From the NCBI RefSeq assembly GCF_011682045.1, contig NZ_VVIW01000007.1, positions 186,001 to 250,000 of the forward strand: a DNA stretch of 64,000 nt, given 5' to 3'. The stretch is from Massilia aquatica. Its GTDB lineage: Bacteria > Pseudomonadota > Gammaproteobacteria > Burkholderiales > Burkholderiaceae_D. This document shows positions 38,167 to 45,063 of this stretch, in pieces; position 1 is the first letter of the stretch, and each line of letters starts with the position of its first letter. The notes under the pieces are model-generated. The model did not search any database, was not told where the DNA came from, and was given only the letters and a program-made list of their open reading frames with translations. The translations under genes were made by a program, and so were the position numbers.

Positions 38167-40184
38167 GCTTTTCGGCTCTCATGTGGTGGCAAGGCGGCGC
38201 GGACTTCGTCGAGCAGGGCTGCCGGAACATGATCGAGCGCCGTGCTGCTGTGGCGTACTGCGGCGACGCATAGCGCGAGTGTGCGCAGGGATTGAGGGAC
38301 CAGGAAGAGACCGAAGCTCAAGCTTTTTACCGCGCACAGACAGAGACTTTCGGTCATGAACGCCGTGGGCACCTGCACGAAGCGCTTGATGTCCTGGGTG
38401 AGCGCCAGTTCGTAGAGCGCGGACGTCATCAGGCGCTTGGGGACGAAGGCGACGCTCGCCGCATCGGCGCCGACCGCAAGGTCGACCATCTCGCGCGTTA
38501 CGCGCCAGCGTGGTATGTTGGCCAGGCCGCCCGGATTGGCTGCCAGCTGCATTAGCAAGGTGGCGTCGTCGGTCTCGTCGATCGCCCTTTTTGCCAGCGC
38601 GCGCAGCCAGCCGATGGAGGCGTCTTCATTGAACTGCATGCGGTACTGGCTGTCGAGTGACAGCACCAGAACGGCTTCGCGCATGGCGGCGTCATGCTCG
38701 CCGATCTCGTCGAGCGCGTGAGCGAGGATGTAGTGGGGGTGCGCCGATTCCGGCATTGCCTGCACCGCCAGCGTGGCGTCGGCGATGGCGCCATGGTAAT
38801 CGTTGTTCCATAGCCTGGCCCAGGCGCGCAGATGATGCCACCTGCTGGCGGTGCGTCCGTCGCGCCGCGTCTCGAGCGACTCCAGATCGGTGTCGATCAG
38901 GAGCGTCACTGTCGCTTCGCGAATGGCGGTGGGTACGTCGGGAAGGTAGTTCTCGTTCTGCTCCAGGGCGATGGCGCAGACCTCGGGTGTACGCAGGGCG
39001 GGCGCCATGATGCGCAGCGTTGAAGGATCGGTACGCACCGCCAACTGCCAGAGTTCCGCCGTCATCACGGCTGCGGGAATGTAGCTCACCACGTTGGCGT
39101 AGCGACGGGACACCGCGTGCCGTGCCATATCGGCAGTGATGCCGCTCTTTTCAATCCAGCGGATATTGCCGATATCTTTACCCAATGCGAGCGCGATGAG
39201 TTCGGGGCTGTGCAGCCAGCGCGGAATATACGCCAGGCTCACGCGCGCTTTGACCGCGCGCAGGCAAATGGCGGGATCGAGCAGGCATCCCCACACCTTG
39301 CGCATGGTGTAGTCGTTCATCACGTCCGGGACCGTCGATAACGCGGCGTCGGCGCGTTGCCATGCGGCGTTGGTGGAGTACAGCGAGCGCGCCAGGGCCA
39401 GTCCGGCGGCGGTCATGCACCAGGGCGGCACGGCCATTGCGCTATCGACGCTGTTGCCGATGACGCCAGCGAGGCGGTCGGCCGTCTGCCAGTGCGCGGG
39501 CAGATGGGTCAGCGCATCACAATTCTGTTCCAGGGCGGCGTCGCACAAGGCGTCATCCATGAGTTCAGCCGGAACGTCTTCGATCCTGTGGTAGCTGCGG
39601 CTTACTTCGGCCATCCACTCGTCGTAGGGAGACAGGGCGGCAGCCTGCTGTTCGTCCTCTCCCTCTTGCTCTTCATCTTCCTCTTCATCTTCCTCTTCAT
39701 CTTCTTCGCCCGGACCGGCTTCCTGCGCGGCGATGCCGACCGCCGACGCCACTTCGAGTGTTTCGATGCTCGCGCCGCAGTCCATCCAGACGTCGAACCA
39801 GGCATCGCCATCGTCGTCGCCTTCGCTGCAGTAAACAGCAATCCACATCCTGTTCGAGTCTTGCCTCGCCCCCTGCGGCGCCGCCAGCGGTTGGCGCAGT
39901 TGCACCGGCCATGCCAGCGACACTCTGCGATAAGCGATGCGCGCCATGTCGGGATCCGGATCCGCGGTGCCGAAGCGTTGCTCCAGTGCGGTGACGATGC
40001 CGCTGTGCGCCAGGCTGCTATCGCCCGCGCGGTACGAGAGGAGGAAGTCGTAGTGCGTGTTGTGCGGCTCGCTGACGTAGACGCGCGCCACGCGGCGAGA
40101 GATGCGCGTCTGTTTTTGCGCTGCCGGTACATCGTCCTCGCCGCCCGCCAGCGCATGCAGCTTGCGCTCTACCTCCTCGAGCAT
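38163..40184 (-). CDS. WG-repeat protein 1, C-terminal fragment after a frameshift
   Basis: 673 residues from an internal ATG at 40184 (MLEEVERKLHALAGG), continuing the gene interrupted near 40200. It contains the shared module (RRVARVYVSEPHNTHYDFL, then DAWFDVWMDCGASIETLE), a Glu-rich linker (EEDEEEDEEEDEEQ) encoded by CTT/CCT/CAT repeats at 39669-39708, and the helical-repeat array ending FGLFLVPQSLRTLALCVAAVRH. It has no WG repeats of its own and no ribosome site of note, so independent expression is doubtful. Together with the N-terminal fragment and one base removed it would make a 1111-residue protein, matching the 1109-residue neighbour. It overlaps the next gene by 4 nt. Confidence 0.8.
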   Translation of the reverse strand: MLEEVERKLHALAGGEDDVPAAQKQTRISRRVARVYVSEPHNTHYDFLLSYRAGDSSLAHSGIVTALEQRFGTADPDPDMARIAYRRVSLAWPVQLRQPLAAPQGARQDSNRMWIAVYCSEGDDDGDAWFDVWMDCGASIETLEVASAVGIAAQEAGPGEEDEEEDEEEDEEQEGEDEQQAAALSPYDEWMAEVSRSYHRIEDVPAELMDDALCDAALEQNCDALTHLPAHWQTADRLAGVIGNSVDSAMAVPPWCMTAAGLALARSLYSTNAAWQRADAALSTVPDVMNDYTMRKVWGCLLDPAICLRAVKARVSLAYIPRWLHSPELIALALGKDIGNIRWIEKSGITADMARHAVSRRYANVVSYIPAAVMTAELWQLAVRTDPSTLRIMAPALRTPEVCAIALEQNENYLPDVPTAIREATVTLLIDTDLESLETRRDGRTASRWHHLRAWARLWNNDYHGAIADATLAVQAMPESAHPHYILAHALDEIGEHDAAMREAVLVLSLDSQYRMQFNEDASIGWLRALAKRAIDETDDATLLMQLAANPGGLANIPRWRVTREMVDLAVGADAASVAFVPKRLMTSALYELALTQDIKRFVQVPTAFMTESLCLCAVKSLSFGLFLVPQSLRTLALCVAAVRHSSTALDHVPAALLDEVRAALPPHESRKA
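39669..39708. repeat. CTTCAT/CTTCCT microsatellite coding the Glu linker of WG-repeat protein 1
   Basis: Tandem CTTCAT and CTTCCT units encode the Glu/Asp linker at the same position as in WG-repeat protein 2, but the codon composition differs, so the tracts expanded independently. Confidence 0.7.
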
Positions 40185-41499
40185 GGAGATGGCCAGGTCG
40201 GGTTACCTGTTCGAAGGCGTCGCAGCCTTCCAGGAAGGATTCCGGCGGCGCATTGAAGAAGGGTGCCGGGATTACCAGTGCGTCGGCAGGCGCCGCGTGC
40301 CAGAGCGGCCGTCCGGCATGGTCGTGCAGGATCGCTCGCATGCCGCCGGCGCACTGCTCGCGCCGCCAGATGAAGGTCGTGCGCGCTTCGCCGTCGAACA
40401 GGTGGATTTCTCCATCGCACATGAGGAACGGTGTCAGCGGCGTGCCCGATTCGTTTTCGGGAATCCAGCCGTCGCTCGTAAGCGGTTCCAACGCATTCGG
40501 CGGCACCGGGACGAAGCGGCCGTCGCGGTGCGCGAAGCCCCACACTGGCTCGGCGGGCACCGCACCGGGACCCGGCGCAAAATCGGAGCTGCGCACGAGA
40601 GCGTAGCCGCTGTCGTCGAAGGGGCGTACCCAGCTCAGATTGACCGGGAACGTCAATGACCCGTCGGCGGTGATGAAGTTCCGGTCGCCGTTGAGCGCGA
40701 CGCCGGCGTGCATCTCTTCCGATACGAACCTGCCGGTGATGACCTTGAACCCGTGCGCGTCGAGGTAGCCCTCGGCTTCGTCGTCCGAATCGCGGTCGCG
40801 GAAATAGGCGTAGCCGTTGTCGTTGAACGGGTAGATAAAGTTGAAGGACGCGGGCACGATCCACTCGCCGCTGGTATCGATCAGCCCCCATTCATCCTCG
40901 TCGGCGCTGGCCGGAGCGACGCCGCTGGCTGTAAATGGCCAGGCGCGGTAAAACTGCGCGTCGATCGCCCACCGCCCTTGCCGGTCGATGTAACCCCACG
41001 GCTGGTCTTCGTCCTGCTTTACCGCCGCCAGGCCAAGCGCATCGAACTCGCAAGCACCACAAAAACTGCCGTCGAAGGCAAACTGGCCGTGTTGGTCGAT
41101 GTAGCGCCACTCGTCGTCCGTCACCTTGACCGCCGCCAGGCCGTTGGAAAACCCTTCCGCCTCCGCGTACTGCGCCGCGATGACGCGCTCGCCAATCAGA
41201 TTGACGTAGCCCCACCGGCCGCCTTCGCAGAAACGCGCCAGGCCGTCGGCGCTGAAAGCGCGCGCGTGCTCCATGCCGGGACCGGCCAGCCACGCGCCGC
41301 CGGCGTCGATGTAGCCGGCCTGACCATCGAGCGTGTACGCCGCAGCGATCATGCCGCCCCGGCCATCGTTCGTAAAATGGCCGACCTGCAGTAACGGCGT
41401 GACCGGCGCGATGACGTGGCCATCGGCCACCAGCAGCAGTTCCGCATCGGCGCCATCATGATGGAAGTAGTTTCGGACGAGGAGGGGCGTTGTCGGCAT
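40018..41499 (-). CDS. WG-repeat protein 1, N-terminal fragment (frameshifted)
   Basis: First gene of the array. The annotated frame gives 493 residues, but only the first ~435 are real: the RNYF leader motif, about six WG repeats (GYIDAGGAW, WGYVNLIGERVIAAQYAEAEGF, and so on) and the middle region to CDAFEQVT. After that the frame reads Arg/Ala noise and stops at 40018, because one extra base shifts it near 40200. The continuing frame is the fragment at 38163-40184. The ATG at 41499 has a weak ribosome site and follows a promoter candidate at 41532-41561 by only ~30 nt. If the shift is real, the product lacks the module and helical array. A sequencing error in a G-run is equally possible. 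Confidence 0.8.
   Translation of the reverse strand: MPTTPLLVRNYFHHDGADAELLLVADGHVIAPVTPLLQVGHFTNDGRGGMIAAAYTLDGQAGYIDAGGAWLAGPGMEHARAFSADGLARFCEGGRWGYVNLIGERVIAAQYAEAEGFSNGLAAVKVTDDEWRYIDQHGQFAFDGSFCGACEFDALGLAAVKQDEDQPWGYIDRQGRWAIDAQFYRAWPFTASGVAPASADEDEWGLIDTSGEWIVPASFNFIYPFNDNGYAYFRDRDSDDEAEGYLDAHGFKVITGRFVSEEMHAGVALNGDRNFITADGSLTFPVNLSWVRPFDDSGYALVRSSDFAPGPGAVPAEPVWGFAHRDGRFVPVPPNALEPLTSDGWIPENESGTPLTPFLMCDGEIHLFDGEARTTFIWRREQCAGGMRAILHDHAGRPLWHAAPADALVIPAPFFNAPPESFLEGCDAFEQVTRPGHLHARGGRAQAACAGGRRGRCTGSAKTDAHLSPRGARLRQRAAQHALRLPPLVPRGR
40195..40210 (-). other. Single-base frameshift site in WG-repeat gene 1
   Basis: The + strand shows GGTCGGGTTACC, a three-G run at 40200-40202. Deleting one G joins CDAFEQVT to DLAISMLEEVERKL, which aligns residue for residue with AFEQIPGYAASLLDEVEREL of WG-repeat protein 2. 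The exact base is uncertain within a few positions. Confidence 0.8.
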
Positions 41500-41531
41500 C
41501 GGACAGGATTGTGATTATTTGTTAACAGTTG

Positions 41532-41561
41532 ATTGTAACGCACGTCTTTTGCCGGTGTCAC
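41532..41561 (-). promoter_or_regulatory. Candidate promoter for the WG-repeat gene array
   Basis: On the minus strand: GTGACA (41561-41556), 18-nt spacer, TACAAT (41537-41532), each five of six consensus bases. The leader to the ATG at 41499 would be ~25 nt. It is the only clear promoter seen for the five-gene array. Confidence 0.6.
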
Positions 41562-41607
41562 AGGCCGATGCCCGTCACGCGCCGTCAATACGGCGCCGAC
41601 AAAATCA

Positions 41608-41636
41608 TTTCCAGCGCTTTGCATCAGCGATATACT
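41608..41636 (+). promoter_or_regulatory. Candidate promoter for the S46 peptidase gene
   Basis: TTTCCA (41608-41613), 17-nt spacer, TATACT (41631-41636), ~30 nt ahead of the TTG start. It is divergent from the WG-array promoter, 50 nt apart, so the two could share a regulator. Confidence 0.5.
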
Positions 41637-41667
41637 CCCCGCTTGCTTTTATCTTCTGGGGTATATC

Positions 41668-43815
41668 TTGTTGAAATCCATCGCCTTACCCGTCGCCCTG
41701 CTTGGCGTATTTGCTACCGCAAATGCCGATGAAGGCCAGTGGCAGCCATACCAGCTTCCGCAACTGTCGTCGGAACTCAAACGCATCGGCATCACCATCC
41801 CCGCCGAGAAGCTGGCCGACCTGTCCAAGCACCCCATGAGCGCCATCGTGTCGCTGGGCGGCTGCTCGGCTTCGTTCGTGTCCGGCGATGGACTGGTGGT
41901 CACCAATCACCACTGCGCGTACGGCGCCATCCAGCGTAATTCGACTCCGGAAAAGAACTACATCGTCAATGGCTTCCTGGCCAAGACGCGCGACGCCGAA
42001 CTGCCGGGCGGCCCGAATACGCTGGTGTATGTGACCGAAAAAGTCGAAAACGTCACCGACCGCGTGCTCAAGGGCCTGTCGCCGACCATGTCCGGGCGCG
42101 AGCGCAATGAAGAAGTCCAGAACCGCATCAAGGCGCTGACCGCCGAATGCGAAACCGACAAGGCATACCGCTGTTCGGTGCCGAGCTTTCACCGCGGCCT
42201 TGAGTACTACCGCATTCGCCAGTTGATGATCCGCGATGTGCGCCTGGTGTACGCGCCGTCCGACATGATCGGCAATTTTGGCGGCGACGTCGATAACTTC
42301 GAATGGCCGCGCCAGACCGGCGACTACTCCTTCCTGCGCGCCTACGTCGGCAAGGATGGCCGTCCGGCCGATCCGTCGCCAGATAATGTGCCGTACAAGT
42401 CGAAAGACTTCCTGGTGGTGTCGGCCGAAGGCCTGAAGAACGGCGATCCGATCCTGCTGGCCGGCTACCCGGGCCGCACCAGCCGCTACAAGCTGCCCTC
42501 GGAAATCCGCTTCGCGCGCGACGCCAACTTCCCGGTGCGCGTGGCCGAAATGCAGGCCGACCTGGCCGTCATCGCCGCCGCCACCAAGGGCAGCCCTGCC
42601 AACGACGTGCGCTACGCCAGCGTGGTCAAGGGCATCAACAACGTGCTCAAGAAAACCCAGGGCCTGCTCGACGGCTTTGCGCGCAAGGACATCGCCGCCA
42701 TCAAGGACGTGCAGGACGCCGAGTTCCGCGCCTGGTTCAACAAGCCCGGTAACCAGAAAGAGGTGTCGCCGACCTTGCTGGCCGACCTGGACGCCGCCAT
42801 CGCCGCCGATATGGCGCTGTCGGAACAGGAATTCGCCTGGTCGGTCGCCGGCAACAGCGATATGCTGAAAACGGCGCGCACGCTGTACCGCCTGGCGCTG
42901 GAAGGCGCCAAGCCCGATGCCAGGCGCGAAACCGGTTACCAGGAACGCGACCTGTCGTTCATCAAGGCGCGCCTGACCCGCCTTGAGCAGTCGTATGTCG
43001 GCAGCGTGGACGAGGCGCGCTTTGCCGCCGGCCTGCAGCGCTACCAGAAGCTGGCTGCGAAGATGCATCCGCAAGGCCTGGACGCCTTGCTGCCGGCGCC
43101 GGGTGCCATCGGCGCGCTGTACAAACAGTCGGAACTGGGCGAAACTGCCAAGCGCCTTGGCTGGATCGGCAAGGATGCGGCGGCGTTTGCCAAGTCGGAC
43201 GACGCCTTCATCAAGCTGGCCGTCAAGCTGCATGACGTGACCATGGCGCTGGAAAACCGCCGCAAGGAAATCGACGGCAACCTCGAACGCATCATCCCGC
43301 AGTACATGTCGGCCGTGATCGCGTGGAAGAAGTCGCAAGGCAAACCGGTCTACGCCGATGCCAATTCGACCCTGCGCGTGACCTTCGGCACGGTGGCGCC
43401 TTACTCGCCGCGCGATGGCATCGTCAAGGGCCCGTTTACCACGGTCGAAGGCATCGTCGAGAAGCACACCGCGGCCGAGCCGTTCAACGCACCGAAGCCG
43501 CTGCTCGACGCGGTCAAGGCAAAGCGCTATGGCGTGTTCAAGGACCCTGTGCTGAACACGGTGCCGGTCAACTTCCTGTCCAGCGCCGATACCACGGGCG
43601 GCAATTCCGGTTCGGCGGTGATGAACAAGCGCGGCGAACTGGTTGGTCTGAACTTCGATTCGACCTATGAATCGGTGACCAAGGACTGGTACTTCGACAG
43701 CGACATCACGCGCGCCATTCACGTGGACATCCGCTACATGCTGTGGGTGATGAAGGAAGTCGACCATGCCGACAACCTGCTCAAGGAAATGACCATCAAG
43801 TACCCGCGCAAGTAA
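41668..43815 (+). CDS. S46 family dipeptidyl peptidase, DPP11-type
   Basis: 715 residues from a TTG at 41668; a second TTG follows immediately, and GGGG precedes at 41658. A Sec signal covers ~1-20 (ALPVALLGVFATANA). Catalytic residues: His in TNHHCAYG (79-83), Asp209 in DVDNFEWPR, Ser647 in TTGGNSGSAV, as in S46 peptidases, which are periplasmic and remove dipeptides from the N-terminus. The residue 18 after the catalytic Ser is Ser665 (NFDSTYES). In this family Gly at that place marks DPP7 and Arg or Ser marks the Asp/Glu-specific DPP11, so DPP11-like specificity is inferred. It probably has its own transcript, ended by the hairpin at 43831. Confidence 0.92.
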   Translation: MLKSIALPVALLGVFATANADEGQWQPYQLPQLSSELKRIGITIPAEKLADLSKHPMSAIVSLGGCSASFVSGDGLVVTNHHCAYGAIQRNSTPEKNYIVNGFLAKTRDAELPGGPNTLVYVTEKVENVTDRVLKGLSPTMSGRERNEEVQNRIKALTAECETDKAYRCSVPSFHRGLEYYRIRQLMIRDVRLVYAPSDMIGNFGGDVDNFEWPRQTGDYSFLRAYVGKDGRPADPSPDNVPYKSKDFLVVSAEGLKNGDPILLAGYPGRTSRYKLPSEIRFARDANFPVRVAEMQADLAVIAAATKGSPANDVRYASVVKGINNVLKKTQGLLDGFARKDIAAIKDVQDAEFRAWFNKPGNQKEVSPTLLADLDAAIAADMALSEQEFAWSVAGNSDMLKTARTLYRLALEGAKPDARRETGYQERDLSFIKARLTRLEQSYVGSVDEARFAAGLQRYQKLAAKMHPQGLDALLPAPGAIGALYKQSELGETAKRLGWIGKDAAAFAKSDDAFIKLAVKLHDVTMALENRRKEIDGNLERIIPQYMSAVIAWKKSQGKPVYADANSTLRVTFGTVAPYSPRDGIVKGPFTTVEGIVEKHTAAEPFNAPKPLLDAVKAKRYGVFKDPVLNTVPVNFLSSADTTGGNSGSAVMNKRGELVGLNFDSTYESVTKDWYFDSDITRAIHVDIRYMLWVMKEVDHADNLLKEMTIKYPRK

Positions 43816-43830
43816 GCCAGGTAAATCCGG

Positions 43831-43855
43831 GGCAGGGACGCCGTCCCCGCCTTTT
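43831..43855 (+). terminator. Intrinsic terminator after the S46 peptidase gene
   Basis: GGCAGGGAC / GTCCCCGCC arms with one A-C mismatch, a 3-nt loop, then TTTT. It lies 16 nt past the stop codon. Confidence 0.6.
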
Positions 43856-43906
43856 GGAAAGCGGCGCATACGCTACAATTGCGCCACTTTCCGCCACTCC
43901 CTCCGT

Positions 43907-44503
43907 ATGAACGATTCCTTTGTCCTGCTTGGCCTGGCCACCACACCGCTCGAACTGACGGCGCTGGTCCTGTCGGTCATCACCGTTGTACTCAATATTC
44001 GCCAGACTCACTGGGCGTGGCTGTTCGCGATCGCCTCGTCGGCGGTCTACGGCATCGTCTTCCTTAACGCGCGCCTGTATGGCGACATGGGTTTGCAGGG
44101 CGTGTTCATCGCCGTGTCGGTATGGGGCTGGTATCAGTGGCTGTATGGTGGCGAGCAGCATGCGCCGCTCACGGCCACGTGCTCTAGCCGTGCCGGCTGG
44201 ATCGGCGGCATCGTCGGCTGGCTGCTGCTGTTCGCGGCGATCGGCTATGCGCTGCGCAGATTCACCGACACCGATGTACCGCATATCGACGGCTTTTTGA
44301 CGGCGGGCAGCCTGCTTGGCCAGTTGCTCTTGTCGCGCAAGAAGGTCGAAAACTGGATCGTGTGGATCGTGGTCGATGTGCTGTATGTGGGCCTGTACAT
44401 CCATAAGGACCTGCATGCCACAGCGGCGCTGTATGCGGCCTTCGTGGTGATGGCGGTGTTCGGATGGCGCGCCTGGGCACGCGTCGCGGGCGGCAAGCCA
44501 TGA
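43907..44503 (+). CDS. pnuC: PnuC family vitamin transporter (nicotinamide riboside or thiamine)
   Basis: 198 residues with about seven TM helices. PnuC-family motifs: TLELTALVLSVITVVLNIRQTHWAW, then WGWYQWLYG in TM4, and the C-terminal NWIVWIVVDVLYVGLYIHKDL. Members import uncharged vitamins that are trapped by phosphorylation: nicotinamide riboside (PnuC), thiamine (PnuT) or riboflavin (PnuX). It overlaps by 4 nt (ATGA) a NadR-like kinase gene and converges with a TPP-riboswitch-controlled receptor gene. That context favours thiamine or a precursor; the sequence alone does not separate PnuC from PnuT. TACAAT at 43874-43879 may be a -10 box, with no good -35. Confidence 0.85.
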   Translation: MNDSFVLLGLATTPLELTALVLSVITVVLNIRQTHWAWLFAIASSAVYGIVFLNARLYGDMGLQGVFIAVSVWGWYQWLYGGEQHAPLTATCSSRAGWIGGIVGWLLLFAAIGYALRRFTDTDVPHIDGFLTAGSLLGQLLLSRKKVENWIVWIVVDVLYVGLYIHKDLHATAALYAAFVVMAVFGWRAWARVAGGKP

Positions 44504-45063
44504 TGCCGGTTTTGCGGGTCGCCATCCTGGGGGCGGAATCGTCGGGGAAGTCGACCCTGGCGGCGGCGCTGGCAGCGCATTTCGGCACTGTGTGGGTGCC
44601 GGAGTATCTGCGCGAGTTTGTCGATACCACGGGCCGCGTGCCACGCGAGGAAGACCAATGCGAGATCGCACTGACGCAGATGGCGCGCGAAGACGCGGCG
44701 GCGCGCGAGGCTACACGGTTCCTGTTTTGCGACACCACGCCGCTGATGACGGCCATTTACAGCCGCTGGTACTGGAACAGGGTCGATGCGCAGTTGTCGG
44801 TGCTGGAGCAGCGCCATGACTATGCGCTGACATTCGTGACGGCGCCTGACGGGCCGTGGGAGGCGGATGGGTTGCAGCGCGAATCGGAGGCGGTGCGCCA
44901 GACGATTCATGAGCAGGTGGTGCAGATGCTCGATGAGCGCGGGATCGGGTATGCGCTGGTAACAGGCACTCTGGAGGATCGAATGACGCAGGCAGTACGC
45001 TTGCTTGCTAACCGGCGGGCCGTCGTCCTTGCCAGGAACGACGGCCTGTGGGGCGGTGCTTAG
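44500..45063 (+). CDS. NadR-like P-loop ATPase/kinase
   Basis: 187 residues, ATG at 44500 overlapping the PnuC stop as ATGA (a second ATG follows at 44503). P-loop GAESSGKST (residues 11-19), then PEYLREFVD, the acidic EEDQCEIALTQM and FCDTTPLMTAIYSRWYW. These match the ribosylnicotinamide kinase half of NadR, which phosphorylates nicotinamide riboside to NMN. No N-terminal HTH or NMN adenylyltransferase domain is present, so it is a stand-alone kinase. Next to a PnuC-family transporter it should trap the imported vitamin. With thiamine as cargo it would have to be a thiamine kinase, which is possible but unproven. It converges with the receptor gene, sharing 4 nt. Confidence 0.85.
   Translation: MMPVLRVAILGAESSGKSTLAAALAAHFGTVWVPEYLREFVDTTGRVPREEDQCEIALTQMAREDAAAREATRFLFCDTTPLMTAIYSRWYWNRVDAQLSVLEQRHDYALTFVTAPDGPWEADGLQRESEAVRQTIHEQVVQMLDERGIGYALVTGTLEDRMTQAVRLLANRRAVVLARNDGLWGGA

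Noticed and set aside
27873-39708. Repetitive DNA in the WG genes as a CRISPR-like array
   Set aside because: Repeats are triplet or hexamer tracts inside coding frames, with no regular unique spacers.
40190-40215. Programmed +1 frameshift in WG gene 1
   Set aside because: The slip site would need tRNA re-pairing from ACC to CCC with a first-base mismatch, and no stimulating stop or structure is evident; a mutation or sequencing error is simpler.
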